The notes under the pieces were generated by a model. It searched no databases. It had not been told where the DNA came from and saw nothing but the letters and a program-made list of their open reading frames with translations. A stretch of 38,389 nucleotides of DNA, taken from assembly GCA_009692155.1 (NCBI GenBank), contig SHZW01000019.1, forward strand, positions 1 through 38,389, in the 5' to 3' direction. A program made the position numbers and the translations under genes. This document shows positions 31,118-38,389 of this stretch, piece by piece (the first letter of the stretch is position 1; the number at the start of each line of letters is the position of its first letter). The stretch comes from Nitrospiraceae bacterium. GTDB taxonomy: Bacteria > Nitrospirota > Nitrospiria > Nitrospirales > Nitrospiraceae.

Positions 31118-32248
31118 AGCATAATGGCCAAAGAATCGATTGAAACCCTGATCGGCGAGCTGGTCCATGAAGAGGACTGGAAGCGCATGCGCGCGATGGC
31201 GGCCTGTGTGCAGGGTGGCACCAACGCCGTCCTGGCCTTGATTCACGCGTTTGAGACCTCCGCCCCGGCGCTCAAGGCGGAAATCGCCGGCATGCTGGCG
31301 AGGCTCAAGGATCCCAAGGGCGGGGTGCCGCTGGTGCGGCTGCTGCGCGACCCGGAAGAGATGGTTCGGAAAGCCGCCGCGATTGCGCTGGATCAGATGG
31401 CCGGCGTACTGGATGCTGATGCGGCCGAAGCGCTGGTGCACGAACTGTCGATTTTGCAGGACGAGGCCCAACGTCACATTGTCGCCAGACTGATCGGCGC
31501 CATGCCGAACGCCGTCGGTCCGGTCTGCGCCATGCTCAAACACGACGACGCCGCAGTGCGACTGACAGCGGTCGAGATGCTCGAGCATCTGCTGGAACCG
31601 AAGTCCGCCGACGCGCTGGTGGACGCCATGATGGATCCGGCGTTGCGCGATGCAGCCACCCGGACGCTGAGAAAACTGACCGCGATCCGCGATCGCTTCG
31701 AAGAGGCCTTCAACGTGCTGCGCAACACCGAAGGTTCGTCCGAGCGGGAAGAAGCGCGGATGGCGACGGTGATCGGGTTGCTGCCGATCGGCCGTCCCAG
31801 CGTGGATATTCTGATCGAGTCGCTCGAGGACGACGATTGGCTGGTGCGCGAGGCGGCGGCCGATCTGCTGGGGAAGATTGCCGACGTGCGGTCGGTGGAG
31901 CCGCTGATGGAGCGGTTGCGAAAGGACAAGGACACGGGGGTGAAGGAGCTGGCCTTGAAGGCCCTGGGCTTGATCGGCGACGCGCGGCCGCTCGAGCTCT
32001 ACGTCGAGGCGATTCCGATTCGACCGCTTCGCGTGTTTGCCATGGAGGCCCTGGCAAAGATCAAGGACGTGGAGACGCTCCGTTCCTACCAGGAACTGTT
32101 CGAGCGGTTGAAGACCGACCGGGACGGATTGGTTTCATATAATGCCGGGATGATCGTGGACAAGCTGGCCGCGCTTACGATGCAGGCGGAAGTTCAAGCG
32201 GGGCAATCAGAACAGGCGGGACAGGCGGAGGACACGGACCATGAGTGA
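31109..32248 (+). CDS. HEAT-repeat protein 3
   Basis: A 379-residue protein. Its repeats are less regular than those of its neighbours: EMVRKAAAIALDQMAG, AVRLTAVEMLEHLLE and DDWLVREAAADLLGKIAD, with a long middle segment (TLRKLTAIRDRFEEAFNVL) and a Gln-rich tail (QAEVQAGQSEQAGQAED). Cytoplasmic by sequence. Two starts are possible, ATG 31109 (in a palindrome) and ATG 31124; neither has a ribosome-binding site. The end overlaps HEAT gene 4 by 8 bases, so translation is coupled. Confidence 0.88.
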   Translation: MAHSIMAKESIETLIGELVHEEDWKRMRAMAACVQGGTNAVLALIHAFETSAPALKAEIAGMLARLKDPKGGVPLVRLLRDPEEMVRKAAAIALDQMAGVLDADAAEALVHELSILQDEAQRHIVARLIGAMPNAVGPVCAMLKHDDAAVRLTAVEMLEHLLEPKSADALVDAMMDPALRDAATRTLRKLTAIRDRFEEAFNVLRNTEGSSEREEARMATVIGLLPIGRPSVDILIESLEDDDWLVREAAADLLGKIADVRSVEPLMERLRKDKDTGVKELALKALGLIGDARPLELYVEAIPIRPLRVFAMEALAKIKDVETLRSYQELFERLKTDRDGLVSYNAGMIVDKLAALTMQAEVQAGQSEQAGQAEDTDHE

Positions 32249-33011
32249 CGCGGAACAGCGGGAACGGATCGAACAACTGCTTTCGGCCCTGCGGGATGAA
32301 AACGAAGCGCTTCGCGGCCATGCGGTGGCCAGTCTCGGCCAGATGGGCATGGAAGCGCTGCCGCATTTGATCGGCATGCTGGAGGACGAGGATGCCCTGA
32401 TCCGTGAGGCGACCACGAGCGCAATTGTGCGGATCGGACCTGAAGCCGTCGAGCCGCTGATCGAGGCGTTGAGGGAGGGGGAGTGGTCGGTGCGGGAGCA
32501 GGCGGCGTCGGCGCTGGGGAAACTCAAGGATCCGCGCGGGGTCGAGCCACTCGTGAAGGCGCTGAAAGACCGGGACGGCGCGGTGCGGACGGCGGCGGTG
32601 TGGGCGCTGGAACGGGTCGGTGATCCGCGAGCTGTGCCCGGTCTGGTGGAGGCCCTGGGCGACAGCCTGGTGCGTGAGGATGTCGCCCGTGTGCTGAAAA
32701 AGATCGGTGACGTGCGCGCGGTCGACGCGCTGATCGAGGGACTGAACGGAAACAATTGGATGGTGCGCCGCCATGCGGCCGAGGCGCTGGGGAAGATCGG
32801 CGACCCGCGCGGGGTCGACTCGCTGATCGGAGCGCTGCAGGACGAGGATTGGCTCGTCCGGCGCAATGCCGCCGAGTCGCTGGCCCGGCTCGGCGACAAA
32901 CGTGCCGTGGACCCGTTGCTGCCGCTGCTGGAGGACGAGAACGAAATGGTGCAGGAAACCGTCGAGGGAGCCCTCTCCAGTTTAGGGTGGAAACCGAGCG
33001 AACAAACATAA
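32241..33011 (+). CDS. HEAT-repeat protein 4
   Basis: A 256-residue protein of about eight very regular HEAT/PBS-lyase-like repeats, including GEWSVREQAASALGKLKD, GAVRTAAVWALERVGD, NNWMVRRHAAEALGKIGD and EDWLVRRNAAESLARLGD. Regularity this high is typical of recently expanded repeats. GGAGG lies shortly before the ATG inside the end of gene 3. No signal peptide, membrane segment or cysteine. Probably a protein-binding scaffold. Confidence 0.93.
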   Translation: MSDAEQRERIEQLLSALRDENEALRGHAVASLGQMGMEALPHLIGMLEDEDALIREATTSAIVRIGPEAVEPLIEALREGEWSVREQAASALGKLKDPRGVEPLVKALKDRDGAVRTAAVWALERVGDPRAVPGLVEALGDSLVREDVARVLKKIGDVRAVDALIEGLNGNNWMVRRHAAEALGKIGDPRGVDSLIGALQDEDWLVRRNAAESLARLGDKRAVDPLLPLLEDENEMVQETVEGALSSLGWKPSEQT

Positions 33012-33054
33012 TACAGTAACGGCGTCATCCTCATATTCAAATAAGGAATGATCC

Positions 33055-33774
33055 ATGGCTAACGAAACTCCGGAACAACCGCCGAAGCTGATCCAGATCG
33101 GACCCAAGGGCGGGGCCAAGCAGGACGGGTTTAACCTCGTCACTGAACGAGTGGTTTCCGTCAATCCCGCCGCGAAACAGCTTGAGGTGGAGCTGCTGGC
33201 CTACGACGGCAAGACCGTTGTGCTGGAGGTGGCGGAAGAGGCGCTCGCCGACCTGCAGACGATCAAGCCCGGCGACGGCGCGACGATCCGCGTCGTCGAA
33301 GAAGGCGGCAAGCGCATTGCCAAGAGCTTTAAGATTCGCTCGAAGGACCCCAACGCCGCCAGGGCCGACGCGATGCTGGTGGACCTCAGGGACACGCACT
33401 GGCTGAACCGGAAATATGCGGCCGAGACGCTGGGCGAATTGAAAGACGTGCGGGCGGTCGGGCCGCTCGTGGAGTCGCTGACGGACGAGGTTGGCGACGT
33501 CCGGCAACGGGCCTATGACTCGTTGATCAAGCTGGGTGGTGTGTCGGTCCCGTCACTGGTGGCGTTGCTCGTGTCCGAAGAGGACGAGCTTCGGCAGTCT
33601 GCCACGGAAATTATCCGCAAGATCGGCAAGCCCGCCGTGGAGCCCCTGGCCATTGCGCTGGAGGAAGCGGACGATCGGTTGAAGACGAGAATCCTGAAAG
33701 TGCTCGACCGGATGGGCTACAAACCGAAGACGAAAGAGACGGAAGTCGTCAAGCAGATCGGGCAGCAGAACTGA
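33055..33774 (+). CDS. HEAT-repeat protein 5 with an N-terminal beta domain
   Basis: A 239-residue protein. Residues 1-100 form a separate beta-rich domain (FNLVTERVVSVNPAAKQLEV, TVVLEVAEEALADLQ, GATIRVVEEGGKRIAKSF) of no recognised family. Residues 105-230 carry four HEAT units, starting with THWLNRKYAAETLGELKD and ending MGYKPKTKETE. AAGGA supports the ATG. It follows gene 4 by 43 bases and ends 3 bases from the convergent ugd gene, closing the cluster. The extra domain may give this member a separate ligand or partner. Confidence 0.9.
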   Translation: MANETPEQPPKLIQIGPKGGAKQDGFNLVTERVVSVNPAAKQLEVELLAYDGKTVVLEVAEEALADLQTIKPGDGATIRVVEEGGKRIAKSFKIRSKDPNAARADAMLVDLRDTHWLNRKYAAETLGELKDVRAVGPLVESLTDEVGDVRQRAYDSLIKLGGVSVPSLVALLVSEEDELRQSATEIIRKIGKPAVEPLAIALEEADDRLKTRILKVLDRMGYKPKTKETEVVKQIGQQN

Positions 33775-33777
33775 CGA

Positions 33778-35097
33778 TTATTTCTTCGGCGACTGCGCCG
33801 GACGTCCCACGGATACGTACCGGAATCCCATTCCCACCACACGCTCCGGCTCATAGACATTGCGCAAATCGATCAGGACCGGCTGGCGCAGCAGCGTCTT
33901 GAGCCGGTCAAACTCCAGATTCCGGACCTGGTTCCATTCGGTCATGATCACGAGCGCGTCACTACCCTTGGCCGCTTCGTAGGGGTCGGTGCAGGGCGTG
34001 ATCTTCGGCAGCAATTTTGAGCCTTCCTCCAGGGAGACTGGATCGTAGGCTCTGACGGCGCACCCTGCGTTCAGGAGCCCCTCGATGATCGTCAGCGCGG
34101 GCGCGTCGCGCAGGTCATTGGTGTTCGGTTTGAACGAGAGGCCGAGCACCCCGACCGTCTTGCCCTGCAATCCGCCGAGCGTCTGTCGAATCTTCTCGAC
34201 CATCGCCAGTTTCTGTCGCTCGTTGACCGCCGCCGCCGCTTTGGCGATCTGCATCTCGGAGCCGACCCGGTCGCCGGTCTGAATCAGCGCGGCCACGTCT
34301 TTCGGGAAGCAGGAGCCGCCGAATCCGGGTCCGGCGTGGAGAAATTTCGAGCCGATGCGGTGATCCAGTCCCATCCCTTTGGAGACGACCTGAACATTCG
34401 CGCCGACCTTCTCGCACAGGTTTGCGATCTCGTTGATGAATGACACCTTGGTGGCGAGAAACGCGTTGGAGGCGTACTTGATCATTTCCGCGGTGGGAAT
34501 GTCAGTGATGACAATCGGTGTCTCGAGGAGGTACAGCGGCCGGTAGAGATTCTTCATGATGGCGACCGCCTCCGCGCTGTCCGCGCCGATGACGACCCGG
34601 TTCGGCCGCAGGAAGTCTTCGATGGCAGAACCCTCGCGGAGAAATTCCGGGTTGGACACGATGTCGAACCGAATCGGCTGTTTCTGGCTGGCCTTGATCA
34701 CCTCGCGCAATTTCTCGCCGGTGCCGACGGGCACCGTGGATTTGGTGGCGATGACCTTGTAGCCGGTCATGTGCTTCGCGATACCGCGGCCGACTTCCTC
34801 CACGTACGACAAATCGGCGGAGCCGTCGCTGCGCGACGGTGTGCCGACGGCGATGAAGATGACCAGGGCTTCGTCCACCGCTTTGGCGATGTCGGTGGTG
34901 AAGGTCAGGCGGTTATCCCGGATGCCCTTGGCGACCAATTCCGTGATGCCCGGCTCGTAGAAAGGGACCTCGCCCTTTTCCAGTTTGCCGATCCGCTTGC
35001 TGTCGGAGTCCATGCAGGTGACGGTGAGGCCGAACTCGGCGAAGCACGCCCCCGTCACCAATCCGACATAGCCTGTTCCGATGACGCTGATATGCAT
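33778..35097 (-). CDS. ugd: UDP-glucose 6-dehydrogenase
   Basis: A 439-residue cytoplasmic enzyme converting UDP-glucose to UDP-glucuronate with two NAD+. The NAD site is ISVIGTGYVGLVTGACFAEFG at the start. The catalytic Cys is C263 in FGGSCFPKD. Other landmarks are STVPVGTGEKLRE, NPEFLREGSA, NAFLATKVSFINEIANLCE and LGLSFKPNTNDLRDAP. The ATG at 35097 is supported by GAGG 7 bases upstream. The product is a precursor of surface polysaccharides and is the substrate of the epimerase encoded at 11.6 kb. Confidence 0.96.
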   Translation of the reverse strand: MHISVIGTGYVGLVTGACFAEFGLTVTCMDSDSKRIGKLEKGEVPFYEPGITELVAKGIRDNRLTFTTDIAKAVDEALVIFIAVGTPSRSDGSADLSYVEEVGRGIAKHMTGYKVIATKSTVPVGTGEKLREVIKASQKQPIRFDIVSNPEFLREGSAIEDFLRPNRVVIGADSAEAVAIMKNLYRPLYLLETPIVITDIPTAEMIKYASNAFLATKVSFINEIANLCEKVGANVQVVSKGMGLDHRIGSKFLHAGPGFGGSCFPKDVAALIQTGDRVGSEMQIAKAAAAVNERQKLAMVEKIRQTLGGLQGKTVGVLGLSFKPNTNDLRDAPALTIIEGLLNAGCAVRAYDPVSLEEGSKLLPKITPCTDPYEAAKGSDALVIMTEWNQVRNLEFDRLKTLLRQPVLIDLRNVYEPERVVGMGFRYVSVGRPAQSPKK

Positions 35098-35161
35098 ATA
35101 CAATCCTCGCGGCTAGAGCCCGATCACGTGCGTTGATGTCTATTTGTATCGGTTGCCGGCG

Positions 35162-35189
35162 AGTATAACATAAGGGTCTCGTGCGCCAA
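35162..35189 (-). promoter_or_regulatory. ugd promoter
   Basis: On the minus strand TATACT (35167-35162) is preceded by TGT, an extended -10; TTGGCG (35189-35184) lies 16 bases upstream. The leader to the ATG at 35097 would be about 58 bases. Confidence 0.5.
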
Positions 35190-35286
35190 GAAAACTTCGC
35201 GCTCAGTGGCACGTGCACACGAACTGCCGGCTCGTTGACTCGCCCTCCGGCGTTCAGTAGACTGCTCCAGCGGGAAGGACTGTAGC

Positions 35287-35697
35287 ATGGCATCCCAAGG
35301 CGGCACGATGATGCGGCCCCTGGCCGTGATGATGAAGCGGAACCCCCGGTCGATCAGTCCGGAGGCGACGCTGGCCGAGGCTGCGGCGATGATGCGGGAC
35401 ACCCGTGTCGGCGCCATTTTGGTTGCGGAACACGGGACTTTTATTGGAATCATCAGCGAGACCGACCTGGTGCGCAAGGCGCTGGCCGGCCAGTTGAATA
35501 CCGCGCAGGCCAAGGTGCGGGCGATTATGAGCAGCCCCGTCATCACCATCGAGCAGGATCGCTCCGCGCACGACGCCAGCGACCTCATGGCTGAAAAGGG
35601 GATCCGGCATCTGGCTGTCACGGAGGACGGCCGCATCGTCGGAATTGTCACGGTTCGTGACTTGCTCCGCTATTTCAAAAACTGGGGGCCACATTAA
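35287..35697 (+). CDS. two-CBS-domain protein
   Basis: A 136-residue stand-alone CBS pair. Unit 1: RNPRSISPEATLAEAAAMMRD, VGAILVAEHGTFIGIISETDLVRK. Unit 2: SSPVITIEQDRSAHDASDLMA, IRHLAVTEDGRIVGIVTVRDLL. Such proteins bind adenosine nucleotides and sense energy state or regulate a partner. GGAAGGA 9 bases upstream supports the ATG at 35287. It is divergent from ugd and 50 bases before the spermidine-synthase-like gene. Confidence 0.94.
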   Translation: MASQGGTMMRPLAVMMKRNPRSISPEATLAEAAAMMRDTRVGAILVAEHGTFIGIISETDLVRKALAGQLNTAQAKVRAIMSSPVITIEQDRSAHDASDLMAEKGIRHLAVTEDGRIVGIVTVRDLLRYFKNWGPH

Positions 35698-35748
35698 GAG
35701 AATGTTGTTACCGGCCTCCGCGTGTTCTCCCCATCACGCGTTCCTTCC

Positions 35749-37356
35749 ATGATCACCGATCAGACTCAGGCCCGGTGGGGCCGCTTGGAGCTCTTTGCGA
35801 CCGCGTTCATCAGCGGCGCCGTCGTCATGGCGCTGGAGATTCTCGGCAGCCGCCTGCTGGCGCCGGTGTTTGGCAATTCGCTGTTTGTCTGGGGCGCGCT
35901 CATCGGGGTGATCCTCGCCGCGATGAGCAGCGGCTATGCGATGGGCGGCTGGCTGGCGGACCGTCACCCGGGCAGCACGGTTCTGGCCGGGCTGCTGCTT
36001 TTTTCCGGTGCCTGGACCTTGCTGCTGGCCTGGGCGGGGCAGCCGGTCATGTTCAGCGTGTCGGCCTGGATCGACGATCCTCGCTGGGGGCCCTGCCTCG
36101 CGGCGGGCATTCTGCTTGCGCCGCCGGCATTCGGATTGAGCGGCGTGTTGCCGGCGCTTCTGCGTCTCTCGATCGGCGACATGGGCCATCTCGGCCGCCA
36201 CACCGGGGCCATGATCGCGGTCTCGACGGTCGGCAGCCTGATTGGCACGTGGGGGACGGCGTTTTATCTTCTGACGTGGCTCGGGAGCGCGACACTGGTC
36301 GCGGTGCTCGGCGTGGTCCAGGTCGTGCTGGGCCTCCTCTGGGGTTGGCGGGCGGCGGTCGGCGTTAGAGCGGCGGCGCCCACGCTCGGCGGCCTGGCCC
36401 TCCTCATGTGGCTGGCGCTGCATCCTGGTCAGGCCCTGCCAGAGGACCTCAAGAAATTGATCCCGCCCGTCCCGCTGCATCAGGAGGACAGTCCCTATCA
36501 GCAGATCCGCGTGCGTGACGACACGCAGGGTCTCTTCCGCTATCTGATTCTGGACCGCACCTTTCACGCCGTGATGTGGAATGCCGATCCGGTCGCCTTA
36601 TTCCTCCCGTACAGCCAACTGGCGATGGTGGCGCTTGCGCTTCCGCCTGAGCCGAAGCGGGCGCTGATTTTGGGGCACGGCGGCGGCTCGCTGGCCAAGT
36701 GGCTTGCGCGATACTGGCCCGAGTTGGAGCTCGACACGGTGGAGGTGGATCCCTCAGTCGTCCAGGCGGCCGAGCAATATTTCAGCTACGTGCCGGTGAA
36801 GGGGCATCACGTCCACGTGAAAGACGCGCGGATGTTTTTGCGCCGCACGGCGGCCACCTACGACGTGATCTGGGTGGATGTCTTCGCCCGCCATCTGATT
36901 CCGTTCCATCTCACGACGCAGGAATTTTTCAAAGAAGTGCGCGCCAGATTGCATCCGGACGGCGTGCTGGTCGTCAATCTGGCCTCCTCCGGCGAGGGTC
37001 CGGACCTGCTTCGGGCACAGGCGGTGGTCACCACCCTGAGAACTGTCTTCCCGGTGATCGCTTCCTACGGCGTCAAGGGACCCTGGAAGACGCTGAAACA
37101 GTCCAAGGCGGAAAATCTCATCTTCTTTGCCGGCTCTCCGGTGGAGACAATGAGGCCTGCCGATTGGGGGGCGAAAGTCGAGGCCTTGCTGGCGCAGGGC
37201 CGCCTGCCGTTCGAAGCCCGCGAGCTACTGGCGACTAGAATTGAACAGGAATGGCCTGCCGGTGTCGTGTTGACGGACGACTATGCACCCTTCGATCTCC
37301 TGATCGGGCGGGGCGCAGAGCCCACGCCGGGTGACGTGTCATCATCGTCACGGTAG
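35749..37356 (+). CDS. membrane-fused spermidine-synthase-like methyltransferase-fold protein
   Basis: A 535-residue fusion. Residues 1 to about 230 hold some seven hydrophobic helices (LELFATAFISGAVVMALEIL, WGALIGVILAAMSSGYAMGG and others). Residues 250-510 are a spermidine-synthase-type domain with the nucleotide-binding motif LILGHGGGSLAKWLA, the acidic strand end LDTVEVDP, and YDVIWVDVFAR. The DDYAPFD at the end is typical. Substrate unknown; many such fused proteins are only loosely related to polyamine synthesis. The ATG at 35749 and an upstream GTG at 35722 are both possible; neither has a ribosome-binding site. Confidence 0.88.
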   Translation: MITDQTQARWGRLELFATAFISGAVVMALEILGSRLLAPVFGNSLFVWGALIGVILAAMSSGYAMGGWLADRHPGSTVLAGLLLFSGAWTLLLAWAGQPVMFSVSAWIDDPRWGPCLAAGILLAPPAFGLSGVLPALLRLSIGDMGHLGRHTGAMIAVSTVGSLIGTWGTAFYLLTWLGSATLVAVLGVVQVVLGLLWGWRAAVGVRAAAPTLGGLALLMWLALHPGQALPEDLKKLIPPVPLHQEDSPYQQIRVRDDTQGLFRYLILDRTFHAVMWNADPVALFLPYSQLAMVALALPPEPKRALILGHGGGSLAKWLARYWPELELDTVEVDPSVVQAAEQYFSYVPVKGHHVHVKDARMFLRRTAATYDVIWVDVFARHLIPFHLTTQEFFKEVRARLHPDGVLVVNLASSGEGPDLLRAQAVVTTLRTVFPVIASYGVKGPWKTLKQSKAENLIFFAGSPVETMRPADWGAKVEALLAQGRLPFEARELLATRIEQEWPAGVVLTDDYAPFDLLIGRGAEPTPGDVSSSSR

Positions 37357-37450
37357 GAAGGACCGGTTCCGTTGAAAATCCACGTTTTTTTGACATTTGG
37401 AGCCTGTCCAGGGGTTTGTTTGAGGCGGACAGATCGATGGAAGAAGGGGC

Positions 37451-37479
37451 TTGCTTCCCTTTGGGGCTTATGCTATACA
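37451..37479 (+). promoter_or_regulatory. strong extended -10 promoter of the cupredoxin gene
   Basis: TTGCTT (37451-37456), a 17-base spacer and TATACA (37474-37479) preceded by TGC. The leader to the ATG at 37588 would be about 100 bases and ends with AAGGAGG. The 231-base gap shows no gene. Confidence 0.65.
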
Positions 37480-37587
37480 ATCCAGCGTTTTGGGTGTAAC
37501 TTCCCGAGAAACATATAGTAGAAATATCGGCTAAGGATTCGTCATCGTTCACTAATTCACAGCTTTTTTCGTTCAAGGAGGTAGGCA

Positions 37588-38073
37588 ATGGGAAAGATGC
37601 TGGTAGCAGTATTCTTCGGCCTTATCGTGATGGCCGGGGCCTCAGCGGCCTTCGCGCACCAGTCGGGTGGCGTTGAGGTCGGTGATTTGGCAACGGGCTC
37701 CGTCGCGGGGATAGCGTTCAAGGAACTGGACGTGGATGCGCAGCTGTTCGCACTCGAGCTCGGCGGCACGGCGTCGAAGAAGGTGTGGTATCCGCCCACG
37801 ACCGTGGTGGACTTTAAGGTCCGGCCAGGCCGTCCCTTCTTGATCAAGGTGACGAACGACTCGACGGCCGAGCACGGGTTCTTTTTGACGGCGGATCAGA
37901 ACCAGTCCGCTCCGACTGTGCTCAAGGCGAAGATTGTCCTCAAGCCGGGCGAGACCAAGTACATCGGTATCCCGGTCAGCGACTTTGTTTATGCGACGTC
38001 GGGAAACGTGCTCTACTACAGTTGCCATCTGCATCCCGGCCACATTGGTGGGCAGCTGCTGATGATCAAGTAA
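37588..38073 (+). CDS. periplasmic cupredoxin-domain protein
   Basis: A 161-residue blue-copper-type protein. A signal peptide (LVAVFFGLIVMAGASAAFA) is followed by a beta-sandwich. The type 1 copper ligands are the His in AEHGFFLT and, at the end, the Cys in YSCHLHPGH, the following His and the Met in GGQLLMIK. An additional early motif KELDVDAQLFAL follows the signal. It is probably a small electron carrier or the copper part of a respiratory chain. AAGGAGG supports the start. It is a single-gene unit with its own promoter and a strong terminator. Confidence 0.9.
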   Translation: MGKMLVAVFFGLIVMAGASAAFAHQSGGVEVGDLATGSVAGIAFKELDVDAQLFALELGGTASKKVWYPPTTVVDFKVRPGRPFLIKVTNDSTAEHGFFLTADQNQSAPTVLKAKIVLKPGETKYIGIPVSDFVYATSGNVLYYSCHLHPGHIGGQLLMIK

Positions 38074-38096
38074 TCGACGTTCTGCTCGCTGTTTGA

Positions 38097-38136
38097 AACG
38101 ACGCCCTGTCTGCCTCTGGCGAGACAGGGCGTCGTT
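38097..38136 (+). terminator. intrinsic terminator after the cupredoxin gene
   Basis: AACGACGCCCTGTCT (38097-38111) and its perfect inverted copy AGACAGGGCGTCGTT (38122-38136) form a 15-bp stem with a 10-base loop, followed by GTTT. It lies 24 bases after the stop codon. Confidence 0.85.
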
Positions 38137-38179
38137 GTTTCCAGGCAGGTGGGCCCTCTTCTGGTTGCGGTCAAAATAA

Positions 38180-38209
38180 AACGCCCCATCTCATGCGAGA
38201 TGGGGCGTT
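38180..38209 (-). terminator. intrinsic terminator after the ferredoxin gene
   Basis: AACGCCCCATCTC (38180-38192) and its perfect inverted copy (38197-38209) form a 13-bp stem with the loop ATGC. On the minus strand it is followed by TTATTTT. It ends the ferredoxin transcript 28 bases after the stop codon. Confidence 0.85.
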
Positions 38210-38236
38210 CAATAAGTGACATCGAGCGAGCGGAGG

Positions 38237-38389
38237 TTAGTTTCGGACTCCACTCCAGACCTTGGCCGGATCGATGGCCTTGTCGGGATTCAGTTTCTTG
38301 GCTCTGTCGAGCAGAACTTGGGTGGTTTCCGGATAGAGCGGGTCTGAGATGCAGCAGTTGTCCACGGGGCAGACCGCCGCGCACTGCGG
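38237..38389 (-). CDS. ferredoxin, C-terminal part (partial)
   Basis: The last 50 residues of a small iron-sulfur protein; the start lies beyond the right edge. Its visible end PQCAAVCPVDNCCISDPLYP carries the C-x3-C-P motif of bacterial ferredoxins (4Fe-4S). The sequence then continues into a helical tail ending VWSGVRN. It is transcribed toward the cupredoxin gene, with paired terminators between them. Electron carrier; the partner cannot be told from the window. Confidence 0.85.
   Translation of the reverse strand, partial: PQCAAVCPVDNCCISDPLYPETTQVLLDRAKKLNPDKAIDPAKVWSGVRN

Overview
The window is a GC-rich bacterial chromosome segment with densely packed genes on both strands, no tRNA or rRNA genes and no CRISPR. 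The gene content resembles Nitrospirota, most likely the genus Nitrospira. The pointers are paired DsrE/TusA proteins, SUMF1-domain proteins beside hemD, a short palindromic repeat whose ends read roughly GGATGTTTAAAAA, and a small ferredoxin at the right edge. This assignment is an inference from remembered gene neighbourhoods; no search was run.

Layout. 1-5.7 kb holds an AIM24-like protein, an M48 metallopeptidase, an MlaA-type lipoprotein, a CBS-domain gene with an apparent frameshift, a zinc alcohol dehydrogenase, and the remnant of a deleted alpha/beta hydrolase gene. 5.9-9.8 kb holds a periplasmic protein, two SUMF1-domain proteins that lack the FGE cysteines, hemD, and a VOC protein. 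9.9-14.8 kb holds an MBL-fold hydrolase overlapping a UDP-glucuronate-type epimerase, then a CPA2 cation/proton antiporter. 14.8-20.6 kb holds a secreted Lon-like S16 protease, two DsrE-family proteins, a TusA-family protein, a candidate structured RNA leader in front of two small unknown genes, ftcD, rpsU and nth. 20.6-26.9 kb holds a PGPGW membrane protein, polA and two degenerate hydrolase-fold proteins. 27.0-33.8 kb is a cluster of five HEAT-repeat proteins interrupted by a divergent secreted beta-propeller gene. 33.8-38.4 kb holds UDP-glucose dehydrogenase, a two-CBS protein, a membrane-fused spermidine-synthase-like protein, a cupredoxin and the end of a ferredoxin gene.

Genes that may work together. 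UDP-glucose dehydrogenase and the UDP-glucuronate-type epimerase would make UDP-glucuronate and UDP-galacturonate for surface polysaccharide. DsrE and TusA are sulfur-carrier type proteins. The five HEAT proteins share a W-x-V-R repeat signature and two of them overlap, which suggests a common scaffold or complex of unknown role.

Two features stand out above the gene level. First, at least eight intergenic gaps hold low-complexity hairpins whose arms are built from short degenerate words. Three of these are copies of one family sharing an 11-base core. Second, several genes have a promoter whose -10 box lies about 7-10 bases before the start codon with no ribosome-binding site, so they are probably read from leaderless mRNAs.
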